Assembly (NCBI RefSeq): GCF_028736035.1
Contig: NZ_CP117866.1
Coordinates: 2,976,001 to 3,040,000, forward strand
Reading direction: 5' to 3'
Origin: Streptomyces sp. T12
Lineage (GTDB): Bacteria > Actinomycetota > Actinomycetes > Streptomycetales > Streptomycetaceae
DNA length: 64,000 bases
Shown here in pieces: positions 47,557 to 57,505 of the stretch. Both the position numbers and the translations under genes were made by a program. How positions within the stretch are numbered: the first letter of the stretch is position 1; every line of letters starts with the position of its first letter. The notes beneath the pieces are model-generated. The model worked only from the letters and a program-made list of their open reading frames with translations, searched no databases and had not been told where the DNA came from.

Positions 47557-49176
47557 TCAGATGTGCGCCGCGCCCGCGCCCGCCTCCGCGTTCTCGCCCC
47601 GCTTGGTGAGGAAGGCGACGAAGACCGCGACGACCGCCACGCCCGCGGCGACCAGGGACGCCAGGCTCATGCCCGAGATGAACGTGTCGTGCGCCACGTC
47701 CGTGATCTTCGCGGCGATGGCGTCCGGCGTGCCGGGGGCCACCGGTGGCACGCCGACCTGGACCGCCTCGGAGGCCTGGGCCTCCTGGGCCGCGGTGAGC
47801 GGCGGCAGGCCCGCGGAGGTCCAGTTGCCGGCGAGGTCGCTGTCGACCTTGGAGGCCATGACGGCGCCCAGGACGGCCGTACCCAGGCTGCCGCCGATCT
47901 GCATCGCGGCCTGCTGGAGACCGCCGGCGACGCCGGAGAGCTCCATGGGCGCGTTGCCGACGATGACCTCCGTGGCGCCGACCATGACCGGCGCGAGGCC
48001 GAAGCCGAGCAGGGCGAACCAGAGCGACATGATGGCGCTGCCGGTGTCCGTCTGAAGCGTGGACATGCCGTACATCGCGATGGCGGTGGCCGCCATGCCG
48101 CCGGCCAGCGGGATGCGCGGGCCCAGCTTGGTGATCATCGCGCCCGCGAGCGGGGAGCCGACGATCATCATGCCGGTGAGGGGAAGCAGGTGCAGGCCCG
48201 CGTCGATCGGGCTCATGCCGTGGACGTTCTGCAGGTAGAACGTCACGAAGAACAGGCCGCCCATGAAGGCGATGGCCATCAGGACCATCAGCACGACGCC
48301 TGCGGACAGCGGCACCGAGCGGAAGAGCGCGAGCGGGATGAGGGGTTCCTTGACCTTCGTCTCCCAGAAGGCGAAGAGCGCGAAGCCCAGCACCGACGCG
48401 GCGATGAACGTCCACGTCTTGCCGTCGCCCCAGCCCCACTCCGGGGCCTTGATCAGGGCCCAGACCAGGCAGAACATCGCGGCCGACAGCAGGGCTATGC
48501 CCAGGATGTCGAAGGAGCGCGGGGCGTTCTCGGCGCGGTGGTCGAGCAGGATCATGACGCCGAGGACGACGGCGAGGATGCCGACCGGCACGTTGATGAA
48601 GAACACCGACTGCCAGTTGACGTGCTCGACCAGGACGCCGCCGAGGATCGGGCCGCCCGCGGTGGAGGCACCGATGACCATGCCCCAGATGCCGATGGCC
48701 ATGTTGAGCTTCTCGGCCGGGAAGGTCGCCCGCAGCAGGCCGAGCGCGGCCGGCATCAGCAGCGCGCCGAACAGGCCCTGGAAGACGCGGAAGGTGACGA
48801 CCGCGGCGATGCTGCTGGACAGGCCGATGGCGCCGGAGGCGGCGGCGAAGCCGACCACGCCGATCAGGAAGGTCTGGCGGTGCCCGAAGCGGTCGCCGAG
48901 CTTGCCGGCGGTGATCAGGGAGACCGCGAGAGCGAGGAAGTACCCGTTGGTGATCCACTGGACCTGGGCGAAGGTGGCGCCGAGGTCCTTCTGGATGGCC
49001 GGGTTGGCGATGGCCACGATGGTGCCGTCGAGGGCCACCATCATGACCCCCACTGCGACGGTGATGAGAGTGAACCAAGGGTGGCCGCGCAGCCCCTTGG
49101 CCGGCGTCGCGTCCGACGGGACTGCCGGCGCCTTGCCCCCCGACCCCGTCGTGTCGATGGTGGTCTGACTAGTCAT
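47557..49176 (-). CDS. DHA2 family MFS drug exporter
   Basis: From ATG 49176 the product is 539 residues, the usual length of a 14-helix DHA2 exporter. ALDGTIVAIANPAIQKDL, the loop GKLGDRFGHRQ and GGPILGGVLVEHVNWQSVFF (motif C and the following loop) are all present. These proteins export hydrophobic drugs or dyes by proton antiport. It is divergent from a TetR regulator 66 bases away, the classic arrangement for a ligand-induced pump. Confidence 0.92.
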   Translation of the reverse strand: MTSQTTIDTTGSGGKAPAVPSDATPAKGLRGHPWFTLITVAVGVMMVALDGTIVAIANPAIQKDLGATFAQVQWITNGYFLALAVSLITAGKLGDRFGHRQTFLIGVVGFAAASGAIGLSSSIAAVVTFRVFQGLFGALLMPAALGLLRATFPAEKLNMAIGIWGMVIGASTAGGPILGGVLVEHVNWQSVFFINVPVGILAVVLGVMILLDHRAENAPRSFDILGIALLSAAMFCLVWALIKAPEWGWGDGKTWTFIAASVLGFALFAFWETKVKEPLIPLALFRSVPLSAGVVLMVLMAIAFMGGLFFVTFYLQNVHGMSPIDAGLHLLPLTGMMIVGSPLAGAMITKLGPRIPLAGGMAATAIAMYGMSTLQTDTGSAIMSLWFALLGFGLAPVMVGATEVIVGNAPMELSGVAGGLQQAAMQIGGSLGTAVLGAVMASKVDSDLAGNWTSAGLPPLTAAQEAQASEAVQVGVPPVAPGTPDAIAAKITDVAHDTFISGMSLASLVAAGVAVVAVFVAFLTKRGENAEAGAGAAHI

Positions 49177-49204
49177 GTGTTCGAGGCTAATGACAGCCTC
49201 TGAC

Positions 49205-49236
49205 AATTGACAAACCAATTCACAAGTCGGTAACTG
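49205..49236. promoter_or_regulatory. tetR promoter and overlapping inverted repeat
   Basis: TTGACA (49207-49212) and TAACTG (49231-49236) are 18 bases apart and point to the TetR gene, whose ATG lies six bases further on with no ribosome site: a leaderless message. AATTG (49205-49209) and CAATT (49216-49220) are inverted around the -35 box and may be the TetR operator, shared with the divergent exporter. Confidence 0.6.
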
Positions 49237-49242
49237 ACACCT

Positions 49243-49869
49243 ATGGAAACACTGCGCGAACGCAAGAAGCAGCGCACCCGGGAAGCACTGCTGCGTACCG
49301 CGCTGGAGCTGTTCACCACCCAGGGGTACGAGGGCACCACCGTCGACGACATCGCGGAGGCCGTCGATGTGTCGCAGCGCACATTCTTCCGTTACTTCGC
49401 CGGCAAGGAGGAGGCGGCCCTCGCCCTGGAGGAGATGACGGTGGCGCACTTCTTGGAGGCGGTGCGCGAGCGCCCGCCGCACGAGGCCCCCATGGAGGCG
49501 CTGCGACAGGCCGTGCTGGAGGGCTGGGACACGCTCAACGACGTGATCGAGGCCGTCGCACCGGTCGAGCTGTATCTGCGCATGTACAAGGTGATCGAGT
49601 CGACGCCCGCCCTGCTCGCCGCCCATCTGCGCCGCTCGGTGGAGGTCGAGGAGGCCATCGCGCGCATCCTCGCCGCGCGCGAGGGGGTCGACATGGACAC
49701 CGATCCGCGGCCTCGGCTGGCGGTGGCCGTCTTCGGCGGGGTGATGCGGCTGACGGAGCGTCAGTGGAGCACCGGCGAGGACTTCAGCCTGGACGCCATG
49801 CGGGCATTGACCGTCTCATATCTCGAACAGGTGGGCCCGGCACTCAGCGAGAGCTGGCGAACACGCTGA
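49243..49869 (+). CDS. TetR family transcriptional regulator
   Basis: The 208-residue product has the TetR N-terminal helix-turn-helix: REALLRTALELFTTQGYEGT, then TVDDIAEAVDVSQRTFFRYF, and the GKEEA that follows. The C-terminal ligand domain is not recognisable as to substrate. It is divergent from the DHA2 exporter, so it probably represses that gene and itself until a compound binds. The start is ATG 49243, read as leaderless. Confidence 0.92.
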   Translation: METLRERKKQRTREALLRTALELFTTQGYEGTTVDDIAEAVDVSQRTFFRYFAGKEEAALALEEMTVAHFLEAVRERPPHEAPMEALRQAVLEGWDTLNDVIEAVAPVELYLRMYKVIESTPALLAAHLRRSVEVEEAIARILAAREGVDMDTDPRPRLAVAVFGGVMRLTERQWSTGEDFSLDAMRALTVSYLEQVGPALSESWRTR

Positions 49870-49962
49870 GGTCATCGGCGTGTTAGCGCCGCCTTGATCG
49901 AAACGTGATACCCGTCACTTGGTTAACGCGAGACCCTCTCGTTCTCCTAGTGTGTCCTCCCA

Positions 49963-51180
49963 GTGACTTCCTTCGACACGACCCCGCAACTGAACGTCTG
50001 GCGCGCACTGCTCGCTCTGGCCGTGGTGTTCGTGATGCTGGCGACCACCGGCTGGACCGCCCTGCGCCACCATCGCAGCGCCACACCGCTCCAGGCGTCG
50101 ATCAGCGCCTGGGAGCACGGCCGCATCGCCGGGCACCCGCTGCCGGACGCGGACTCCTCCCCCACCCGGCTCGCCCGTTTCTTCGCCTCGCTCACCGCAC
50201 CGCAGCGCAGCAGCCTCGCGCACCGCTATCCGCTCGCCGTGGGCAACATGAACGGCGCCCCCGTCGAGCTGCGCTACCGCGCCAACCACATCGCGCTCGA
50301 CCAGGCGCGCAAGGTCGAGCAGAAGCGCATGCACGACGTCGGGCTCACGCCGGACGGGCAGCGCGAGGCGGGCCGCCGTATGCATCGCTTCGAGTCGATG
50401 ATGCAGGCGGACCGGCACATCCTCGCCTTCGACCCGGAGGGCTCGGGGCGGGCCGCGGAGGTGTTCGGCGACCTGACCGAGGCCGAGCGGATCTCGGTCG
50501 TCGTCCCCGGCGTCGACACCGACCTGCTGACCTTCCAGCGCACCAACCGCAAGTACTCGGCACCGGTCGGCATGGCGCAGTCCCTGTACGCGGCCGAGCG
50601 CGCGGTCGGCCCCTCGACGCGTACGGCCGTGATCGCCTGGGCCGACTACACCACGCCGAGCGGGCTCGGCATCGACTCGGCGACGGCGATGCGGGCCGCG
50701 GACGGGGCCGTCCGGCTGAACGCGCTGGTGCGGGGCCTGCCCGGCGGTTCGCCGGTCTCCCTGTTCTGCCACAGCTACGGCTCGGTGCTGTGCGGCCTCG
50801 CCGCGCCCGCGCTGCCGGGACGGGTGGCCGACATAGCGGTGGCCGGCTCCCCCGGCATGCGGGTCGCGAAGGCCTCCCAGCTGCGCACCTCCGCCCATGT
50901 GTGGGCGATGCGGGACGCGGACGACTGGGTGCAGGACGTGCCGTATCTCGAGGTCGGCGGGCTGGGACACGGGGAGGACCCGGTGTCGTCGGCGTTCGGC
51001 GCGCGAGTGCTGTCGGCGCGGGAAGCGAAGGGGCACGCCGGCTACTTCGAGCCGGGTACGGACAGCGTGCTGAACTTCGCCGAGATCGGGGTTGGCGCGT
51101 ACGAGTCGGTGCGGTGCGCCGACGATGCCGAGGCCTGTCGGGCGGGTTTGTCCGACACGGCGTCGGCCGGACGCGCGTAG
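49963..51180 (+). CDS. secreted/anchored alpha/beta hydrolase (DUF1023-like)
   Basis: The 405-residue product has an N-terminal hydrophobic segment (ALLALAVVFVMLATTG), then an alpha/beta hydrolase domain. Its nucleophile elbow is LFCHSYGSVLC, with Ser in C-H-S-Y-G. VVVPGVDTDLLTF, upstream of it, is the DUF1023 family signature, and the catalytic acid and histidine may be in MRDADDWV and GHAGYFEPG. The enzyme is probably anchored outside the membrane. Substrate unknown. Start is GTG 49963; no clear ribosome site. Confidence 0.8.
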   Translation: MTSFDTTPQLNVWRALLALAVVFVMLATTGWTALRHHRSATPLQASISAWEHGRIAGHPLPDADSSPTRLARFFASLTAPQRSSLAHRYPLAVGNMNGAPVELRYRANHIALDQARKVEQKRMHDVGLTPDGQREAGRRMHRFESMMQADRHILAFDPEGSGRAAEVFGDLTEAERISVVVPGVDTDLLTFQRTNRKYSAPVGMAQSLYAAERAVGPSTRTAVIAWADYTTPSGLGIDSATAMRAADGAVRLNALVRGLPGGSPVSLFCHSYGSVLCGLAAPALPGRVADIAVAGSPGMRVAKASQLRTSAHVWAMRDADDWVQDVPYLEVGGLGHGEDPVSSAFGARVLSAREAKGHAGYFEPGTDSVLNFAEIGVGAYESVRCADDAEACRAGLSDTASAGRA

Positions 51181-51246
51181 AGGCGCAGGAATTGCGGGTT
51201 GCGCGGGGTGGCGACGGAGGAGCACGTGCCGCATACGATGAGCCGC

Positions 51247-52101
51247 ATGGGTGACGTACTGGCCGGATTTCATGCCGCCTGGGAGTTCGAGTCCGACTCC
51301 GTGCTCATCCGCTACGAACGAGGGATTCGAACACCCAAGCTCTTTCAGAGCCTCGCGGAGCGCCGCGTTCCGCTGGAGGCGATCGCCGGGGTGACGCTTA
51401 CGCCGGGCAAGCGCGGGACCGTGGCTCTGCGCATCGAACTCCGGTCGGGCGCCGACCCGTTGCTGGAGGCGGCCGCCGGGCAGTTGAAGGACGGGAGCGA
51501 TCCGTATCGGCTGGTACTGCCGGCCGACAAGGAGACGCTGGCCGAGTACTACGCCGACGAGTTGCGGGCGGAGTTGACGGAGTCCGGGCCCGCCGAGGAG
51601 TTCCTCGTGGCCGCGCCCGAAGTGCCGTTGCAGTTCAAGGCGTACGACGGGAAGGCGTCCTTCGACGGGGAGACCGTCCGGTTCCGGTGGTTCTGGACGG
51701 GGGCGTCGTCGGCGAAGTGGAAGGCCGGGGATCAGAGCTTTCCGGTGGGCGAGTTGAGCGGGGTCGAGTGGCGGTCGCCGGAGGTGTTCGAGGGGCATCT
51801 ACGGCTGCTGCGGCGGGACTCCGCCGACGCCGCCCAGCCGGCGCAGGCCGATCAGGATCCGGCGGCCGTTGTCTTCGGGCTCGGGTACGGGCCCGTGCAT
51901 GAGTCGTTGCCGTTCGCTGCCGCTGTGGTGGCTGCCGTAAGGAAGGCCGGGCCGGTTGCCACGGTGCCGGCCAGGGCACCGCGGCGCGATCCGGCCGACA
52001 TCGCCGAGCGGATTCGTCACCTGGGGGAACTGCATCAGGCTGGGCTGGTGACGGATGAGGAGTTCTCGGTCAAGAAAGCCGAGTTGTTGGCGGAGCTTTA
52101 G
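51247..52101 (+). CDS. DUF4429 protein with C-terminal SHOCT domain
   Basis: From ATG 51247 the product is 284 residues. The first 215 form two repeats of a beta-rich DUF4429 fold: WEFESDSVLIRYERG and, in the second, KASFDGETVRFRWFW. The last ~35 residues, IRHLGELHQAGLVTDEEFSVKK followed by AELLAEL, are a SHOCT helical hairpin, a short domain that mediates oligomerisation. It is cytoplasmic; function unknown. TACGAT ends seven bases before the ATG, so a leaderless message is likely; ATG 51238 is in frame too. Confidence 0.82.
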   Translation: MGDVLAGFHAAWEFESDSVLIRYERGIRTPKLFQSLAERRVPLEAIAGVTLTPGKRGTVALRIELRSGADPLLEAAAGQLKDGSDPYRLVLPADKETLAEYYADELRAELTESGPAEEFLVAAPEVPLQFKAYDGKASFDGETVRFRWFWTGASSAKWKAGDQSFPVGELSGVEWRSPEVFEGHLRLLRRDSADAAQPAQADQDPAAVVFGLGYGPVHESLPFAAAVVAAVRKAGPVATVPARAPRRDPADIAERIRHLGELHQAGLVTDEEFSVKKAELLAEL

Positions 52102-52148
52102 GACTAAGCGTCTGCCTGGGACAGTTCGTTCTCGGATGCGGGCTGTCG

Positions 52149-52205
52149 TGGGTTGCTCGCGCCCACGCGGCGGAGCCGCATATCGACACAGCCCCGCGCC
52201 CCTTA
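52149..52205. repeat. dispersed GC-rich repeat, half element
   Basis: TTGCTCGCGCCCACGCGGCG and CGACACAGCCCCGCGCCCCT match the copy at 32601-32660 closely. It again sits between convergent genes. Confidence 0.75.
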
Positions 52206-52244
52206 CGGCGTTGCAGCCACCGGCGCCCGCAGGGGCCGTACTCG

Positions 52245-53258
52245 TCACTCCCGGCCCGCCGACGCGAACCGCATGTCCGCGTACCTGTCGCCTGCCACCT
52301 TCGCCGCGATCGGCTCCAGCAGCTCCATGTCCTGCTCGCCCAGGACGATCCGCGTCGCCCCCACGTTCTCCTCCACTCGCGTCGGCCTGCGCGTGCCCGG
52401 GATCGGGACGATCGGAAGCCCGTGAACAGCTGCCTGCTGCTGGACCCAGGCCAGGGCGATCTGGCCCAGGGAGGCGCCATGGGACTCGGCGACCTTGCGG
52501 ATCGGGTCCAGCAGGGCGGCGTTGGCGGCCGCGTTCTCGCCCGTGTAACGGGGCTGTTGGCGGCGGAAGTCGTCCGCCGTCAGGTCCTCGGCCTTGGCGA
52601 AGGAGCCGGTCAGGAAGCCCCGGCCCAGGGGGGAGTACGGCACCAGGGCCACGCCCAGTTCGCGGGCCGCGGGGACCACGTTCGCCTCGATGTCGCGGCT
52701 GAAGAGGGACCACTCGGACTGGACGGCCGAGATCGGGTGCACGGTCTGCGCGGTGCGCAGCTCGTCCGCCGTCACCTCGCTCAGGCCCAGATGCTTGACC
52801 TTGCCCTCGCGGACCAGCTCGGCCATGACACCGACGGTCTCCTCGATGGGGACGGCCACGTCGCGACGGTGCATGTAGTAGAGGTCGATCGCGTCGACGT
52901 CGAGGCGCTTCAGGCTCGCCTCGATGCACTGGCGTATGTAGGGCGCGTCGTTGCGGATGATCCGCTTCGTCGGGTCGTCCGGGTCGATCGCCAGGGCGAA
53001 CTTCGTGGCGATGACGACCTCGTCCCGATGCGCCTTGAAGAACGGCGCCAGGAAGCTCTCGTTCTGCCCCGCGCCGTACGCGTCCGCCGTGTCGTACAGC
53101 GTGACGCCCAGCTCCAGCGCCCGCTCCAGGGTCGCCCTGGACTCGCCCGCGTCCGAGGGGCCGTACGCGAAGCTCATGCCCATGCAGCCGAGGCCCTGGA
53201 CGCCTACCTCGGGGCCCGTCGAGCCGAGTCGTGCCGTCGCGATCCTGCTGTCCGTCAT
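52245..53258 (-). CDS. aldo/keto reductase
   Basis: The 337-residue product has the AKR barrel. LYDTADAYGAGQNE supplies Asp and Tyr of the catalytic tetrad, VVIATKF the Lys and DLYYMHRRD the His. IPIPGTRR and the preceding loop bind NADPH, consistent with the AKR13-type group. It reduces aldehydes or ketones; substrate unknown. Its start overlaps the stop of the upstream MerR gene by four bases, so both are one operon and the regulator probably senses its substrate or a stress. Confidence 0.92.
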   Translation of the reverse strand: MTDSRIATARLGSTGPEVGVQGLGCMGMSFAYGPSDAGESRATLERALELGVTLYDTADAYGAGQNESFLAPFFKAHRDEVVIATKFALAIDPDDPTKRIIRNDAPYIRQCIEASLKRLDVDAIDLYYMHRRDVAVPIEETVGVMAELVREGKVKHLGLSEVTADELRTAQTVHPISAVQSEWSLFSRDIEANVVPAARELGVALVPYSPLGRGFLTGSFAKAEDLTADDFRRQQPRYTGENAAANAALLDPIRKVAESHGASLGQIALAWVQQQAAVHGLPIVPIPGTRRPTRVEENVGATRIVLGEQDMELLEPIAAKVAGDRYADMRFASAGRE

Positions 53259-53764
53259 CCGGCCTTCTCCACCTGTTCCGTCTTCTGCTGCTCGTACGTC
53301 TTGTCCTGCTGGTGCGTCTTGTCCTGCTCGTACAGACGCCCCGCGTCCGCGTAGAAACTGATCTTCCGGTCGAGCACCGCCAGCGTGTCCTGGAGCTCGG
53401 CGATCCGGGCGAGGACGTCGCGGCGGGTCGTCTCCAGCAGTTCGAAGCGCTCGCCGAAGGTGTGGTCGCCCTCGCGCACCAGCTCGGCGTACCGGACCAT
53501 GTCGGCGACCGGCATGCCGGTCAGCCGCAGCTTGCCGACGAGGTCGAGCCAGTCCAGGTCACGGTTGCTGTAGCGGCGCTGGCCCGTGTGCGAGCGGTCG
53601 ATGTGCGGCATGAGGCCGATCCGCTCGTACCAGCGCAGGGTGTGGGCCGTCAGACCGGTGAAGGCGACGACCTCGCTGATCGTGTAGCTGTCCTGGCCCT
53701 CCGGGCGGCGGTGCGGGTGCGGCGGAGCGGCACAGCTGTCGGTCCTGGTACTCGTGGTCTCCAT
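53255..53764 (-). CDS. MerR family transcriptional regulator
   Basis: From ATG 53764 the product is 169 residues. The winged helix is YTISEVVAFTGLTAHTLRWYERIGLM, seen here in two parts (YTISEVVAFTGL and TLRWYERIGLM), followed by a long dimer helix; the tail has QDKT/EQQKT repeats. The C-terminal effector domain is short with no cysteine cluster, so it is not a typical metal sensor. GGAGGG lies ten bases before ATG 53764; ATG 53773 is only two bases from it. A palindrome at 53791-53808 sits where a MerR operator is expected. It overlaps the aldo/keto reductase gene. Confidence 0.88.
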   Translation of the reverse strand: METTSTRTDSCAAPPHPHRRPEGQDSYTISEVVAFTGLTAHTLRWYERIGLMPHIDRSHTGQRRYSNRDLDWLDLVGKLRLTGMPVADMVRYAELVREGDHTFGERFELLETTRRDVLARIAELQDTLAVLDRKISFYADAGRLYEQDKTHQQDKTYEQQKTEQVEKAG

Positions 53765-53790
53765 CACCGTCATGCCCTCCACGCTATGAC

Positions 53791-53808
53791 CTTGGAGTGC
53801 GCTCCAAG
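53791..53808. promoter_or_regulatory. MerR-type operator
   Basis: CTTGGAG-TGCG-CTCCAAG, a 7-bp dyad, lies between a TTGCTT-like -35 and a CATAGC-like -10 on the minus strand with a long spacer, as in promoters distorted by MerR regulators. Confidence 0.72.
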
Positions 53809-53870
53809 CAAGCGGAAACGGTAAGAAAAGCACGGGACATGGCGTGATCGCCGTGGCTAGCGTGCGGGAC

Positions 53871-54341
53871 ATGAGTCTCGTACGCCGTGCCCTGCCCGAG
53901 GACGCCGCCGAAGTGCTGCGGCTGCGTCAGGTGATGATCGACTCGATGGCTTCGACGGCCGGTGCCACGGACTGGCATGCCAAGGCGCTGCCGACCCTGC
54001 TCGGCAGACTGACCGAGCCGGACGGCGACCTCGCGGCGTTCGTCGTCGACCATCCGGAGCGGCCGGGCGCGCTCGCGGCGCTGGTCGTGGGCACGCTGGA
54101 GTACCGCATCGGGCGGGCCGGCAATCCGCACGGGACCATCGGGTACGTGTTCAGCGTCGCCACCGACCCGGACGCGCGGCGCCGCGGGTACGCGCGCGCG
54201 TGCATGGCGGAGCTGCTGGACTGGTTCCGTGAACGGGGCGCCGGATACGTCATGCTCACCGCCTCCGCCGACGCCGAACCGCTGTACACGTCGATGGGCT
54301 TCACCCGGGACCCGGACCCCTCGATGCGGCTGCACCTGTGA
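53871..54341 (+). CDS. GNAT family N-acetyltransferase
   Basis: From ATG 53871 the product is 156 residues. It begins LVRRALPEDAAEVLRLR, and the acetyl-CoA site appears as IGYVFSVATDPDARRRGYARACM (R-R-x-G-Y/x-A). The C-terminal GAGYVMLTASADAEPLYTSMGF is the usual last motif. The acceptor is unknown. TAGCGT ends seven bases before the ATG, so the message is probably leaderless. It is divergent from the MerR operon. Confidence 0.88.
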   Translation: MSLVRRALPEDAAEVLRLRQVMIDSMASTAGATDWHAKALPTLLGRLTEPDGDLAAFVVDHPERPGALAALVVGTLEYRIGRAGNPHGTIGYVFSVATDPDARRRGYARACMAELLDWFRERGAGYVMLTASADAEPLYTSMGFTRDPDPSMRLHL

Positions 54342-54360
54342 GCGGCTTAGGCTCACAGGC

Positions 54361-55176
54361 ATGTCGCTGAGCAGTCTCGCGTTGATCGAAAACTGGCCGG
54401 TTCCCACCGCCGCCGCAGGTGTCGTACGGGCCGACGGCACGGTCCTCGGCACCCACGGCCCCGTCGGGCACCGCTTCCCGTTGGCGTCCGTCACCAAGCC
54501 GCTGGCCGCGTACGCCGTGCTGGTCGCGTACGAGGAGGGCGCGGTCGAGCTCGACGAGCCGGCCGGGCCGCAGGGCTCGACGGTGCGGCATCTGCTCGCG
54601 CACACCTCGGGGCTGGCCTTCGACGAGCACCGGGTGACGGCCCCGCCCGGGGAGCGGCGGCTGTACTCCAACGCCGGGTTCGAGCAGCTCGGGGATCATG
54701 TCGCCAAGGCGACGGAGATTCCGTTCGCCGAGTATCTGCGGCAGGCGGTGCTGGAGCCGCTGGGGATGACGGCCACGTCCCTCGAAGGCTCCCCGGCGAA
54801 GGACGGGGTCTCGACGGTCGAGGATCTGCTGCGGTTCGCGGCGGAGGTGCAGGCGCCGCGCCTGCTGGACCCGCGGACGGTCGCCGAGGCGATGACCGTG
54901 CAGTACCCGGGGACGAAGGGCGTGCTGCCGGGGTACGGGCACCAGAACCCCAACGACTGGGGGCTCGGCTTCGAGATCCGCAACGGCAAGTCCCCGCACT
55001 GGACGGGCTCTTCGTCCTCGCCGCGCACCTTCGGGCACTTCGGGCAGTCGGGTACGTTCCTGTGGGTCGACCCGGATGCGCGCGCGGCCTGCGTCGCGCT
55101 GACGGACCGGGCGTTCGGGCCGTGGGCGGTCGAGGCGTGGCCGGGGTTCACGGACGCGGTGCGCGCCGAGTTGTAG
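54361..55176 (+). CDS. serine hydrolase, beta-lactamase / penicillin-binding fold
   Basis: From ATG 54361 the product is 271 residues. The three motifs of the serine beta-lactamase fold are LASVTK (Ser43, Lys46), LYSNAGF (Tyr102, Asn104) and HFGQSGTF near residue 235, replacing K-T-G by H-F-G as in esterase-like members. There is no signal peptide, so an esterase or amidase role in the cytoplasm is likely. TAGGCT ends seven bases before the start: leaderless. Its last 29 bases overlap the end of the convergent MMPL gene. Confidence 0.85.
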   Translation: MSLSSLALIENWPVPTAAAGVVRADGTVLGTHGPVGHRFPLASVTKPLAAYAVLVAYEEGAVELDEPAGPQGSTVRHLLAHTSGLAFDEHRVTAPPGERRLYSNAGFEQLGDHVAKATEIPFAEYLRQAVLEPLGMTATSLEGSPAKDGVSTVEDLLRFAAEVQAPRLLDPRTVAEAMTVQYPGTKGVLPGYGHQNPNDWGLGFEIRNGKSPHWTGSSSSPRTFGHFGQSGTFLWVDPDARAACVALTDRAFGPWAVEAWPGFTDAVRAEL

Positions 55177-57421
55177 CCGTATCCGTGGCCGTATCCGCGG
55201 CCGTGAGGGCCTCGCCCGTTCCCTCGGTGTCGATGTGCGGCATGATCCGGTCCAGCCAGCGGGGCGTCCACCAGGCGTGCCGGCCCAGCAGGGTCATCAC
55301 GGCGGGCACCATGAGCAGGCGCACCACGGTGGCGTCGATGAGCACGCTGACGGCGAGGCCCAGGCCCAGCATCTTGACCACGATGTTGTCGCTGACGATG
55401 AAGGCCGCGAAGACGCTGACCATGATCAGTGCCGCGCAGGTGATCACGCGCGCGGTGATCTCCAGCGCATGGGCCACCGAGGCCTTCGCGTCCCCGGTGC
55501 GCAGCCAGGCCTCGTGCACCCGGGAGAGCAGGAAGATCTCGTAGTCCATGCTCAGCCCGAAGATGATGGCGAACATCATCATCGGCACATAGCTCTCGAT
55601 GGGCACCTTGCCGTTGACGCCCAGCGCGGGCCCGCCCCAGCCCCACTGGAAGACGGCGACGACGACGCCGTACGAGGCGGCGATCGACAGCACGTTGAGG
55701 ACGGCCGCCTTGACGGCGACGAGCAGGCCGCGGAAGACCGCGAGGATGATCAGGAAGGCCAGGGCGACCACGACGCAGATGATCAGCGGGAGCCTGCTCG
55801 CGACGATGTCGCGGAAGTCGACCTGCGCGGCCGTCGTCCCGGTGACGTAGCCCTTGGCGTCGGTGCCGGAGACCGCCCCGGGGAGGGTGTCGTCGACGAG
55901 CCGGTTCGTGAGGTCGGTGGTGTCCGCGTTCTGCGGGGATGTCGAGGAGTAGACGGTGCCGAGCAGCACGTCCCCGTCCTGCGTCGGCGTCAGCGGGGTG
56001 ACGAAGGAGGTCCCGGACGCGTCGCCCAGGGCCTGCTGGGCCTTCGAGGCGAGGCCGGAGCGCTGGGAGTCCGGTACGGAGGTCTGGTCGATGACGATGG
56101 TGAGCGGCCCGTTGGAGCCGGGGCCGAACGCGTCGGTCATCAGGTCGTAGGCCCGCCGGTCGGTGAAGGACGTGGGGTCCGCGCCGTCGCCGATGTGGCC
56201 GAGTTGGATCGAGAAGACCGGGATGGCCAGCACCGCGACGGTGACGAGGCCCGCGGACAGGTACCGCAGCGGATGGCGCTCCACGCGCTGGGCGTAGCGG
56301 TGCCAGGTCCCCGTGGGCTCCGTGCCCGGTTCGGCATCGGTCTCGGCGACCGGGCGGCGCAGGTGGTAGCGGTCGATACGGTGGCCGATCAGCCCCAGCA
56401 GGGCGGGGACCAGGGTCAGCGCGCCGAGGACGGCCGACACGACCGTGACGGCCGCGGCGACGCCGAGTTTGCCGATGAAGCTCACGCCGGACACCCACAG
56501 GCCCATGAGGGCGACGATCACCGTCGTACCGGACACGAGCACCGCGCGTCCGCTGGTGGCGGCGGAGTGGCCGGCGGCGCGCACCGGATCCGCGCCGTCC
56601 ATGAGGCCCTGCCGGTGCCGGGTGATCAGGAACAGGGCGTAGTCGATACCGACACCGAGGCCGATCATCGTCGCCAGGGTGGGCGAGACCGTGGCGAAGG
56701 TGAACGCGATGGCGAGCAGCCCGAGGCAGGCCAGGCCGCCGACCACGCCGATCAGCGCGGTGATCAGGGGCAGGCAGGCGGCGATCACACTGCCGAAGCC
56801 GATGAGCAGGACCACGATGGCGACCGCGAACCCGATCAGCTCGCTCACCCGGTCGTCGGCCTCGGGCCGCGCCAGCTCGCCGAGCGATCCGCCGTACTCC
56901 ACGTCGGCGCCGGCCGCCCGCAGCGGCTGTACGGCGTCGTCGACCCCGTCGAGGTAGCTGTCGCCGAGGAGGGACGGCTGCTCGTCGAAGCGGATGGTGA
57001 TGTAGGCGGTCTTCCCGTCGGAGGACAGCGGCCCGACCTTCGAGGAGGTGGCGTCCAGCGGGTTCTGCACGGACAGGACGTGCGGCAGTTTCTGCAGGTC
57101 GGCGACGGTGGTCGACATCTGCGAGCCGAGCGAGGCCAGGGCCTTGTCGTCGTCGTGCATGACGATCTGGCTGCTGTAGCCCCCGGCCTGCGGATCGTGC
57201 TGCTTCAGCACGTCGAGGCCTTCCTCGGACTGGACGTTCGAGAGGGCGAAGTCGTCGGAGTAGGTCCCGCCGTGGATGTGGTTCAGGGCCTGCAGCGCGC
57301 CCAGGGCCACCAGCCAGGCGACGATCACGATCACGAAGTGGTGGGCGCACCACTCACCGAGCCGGCGCAGTCCCCCCTTGGAGGCCGCGCCCCGTTTCCC
57401 CGTGCCTTCGCGTCTGGCCAT
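55148..57421 (-). CDS. MMPL/RND family transporter
   Basis: The 757-residue protein has twelve membrane helices in two halves, each with a large extracellular loop after the first helix. MMPL features include [16 protein letters not shown] and [18 protein letters not shown], with an Asp-Tyr pair in the proton-relay helix. MMPL proteins move lipids or lipid-linked molecules, or hydrophobic drugs, by proton antiport. No lipid-synthesis gene is adjacent. The C-terminal residues overlap the convergent hydrolase gene. Confidence 0.92.
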   Translation of the reverse strand: MARREGTGKRGAASKGGLRRLGEWCAHHFVIVIVAWLVALGALQALNHIHGGTYSDDFALSNVQSEEGLDVLKQHDPQAGGYSSQIVMHDDDKALASLGSQMSTTVADLQKLPHVLSVQNPLDATSSKVGPLSSDGKTAYITIRFDEQPSLLGDSYLDGVDDAVQPLRAAGADVEYGGSLGELARPEADDRVSELIGFAVAIVVLLIGFGSVIAACLPLITALIGVVGGLACLGLLAIAFTFATVSPTLATMIGLGVGIDYALFLITRHRQGLMDGADPVRAAGHSAATSGRAVLVSGTTVIVALMGLWVSGVSFIGKLGVAAAVTVVSAVLGALTLVPALLGLIGHRIDRYHLRRPVAETDAEPGTEPTGTWHRYAQRVERHPLRYLSAGLVTVAVLAIPVFSIQLGHIGDGADPTSFTDRRAYDLMTDAFGPGSNGPLTIVIDQTSVPDSQRSGLASKAQQALGDASGTSFVTPLTPTQDGDVLLGTVYSSTSPQNADTTDLTNRLVDDTLPGAVSGTDAKGYVTGTTAAQVDFRDIVASRLPLIICVVVALAFLIILAVFRGLLVAVKAAVLNVLSIAASYGVVVAVFQWGWGGPALGVNGKVPIESYVPMMMFAIIFGLSMDYEIFLLSRVHEAWLRTGDAKASVAHALEITARVITCAALIMVSVFAAFIVSDNIVVKMLGLGLAVSVLIDATVVRLLMVPAVMTLLGRHAWWTPRWLDRIMPHIDTEGTGEALTAADTATDTATTRRAPRP

Positions 57422-57505
57422 GGCCTCGGCTCTTCCCTGCCGAGCGAGTGTCCGACCTCTCCATTGGACGCCACATGAACCACTCCGGCATCCCGGACAC
57501 CACGT

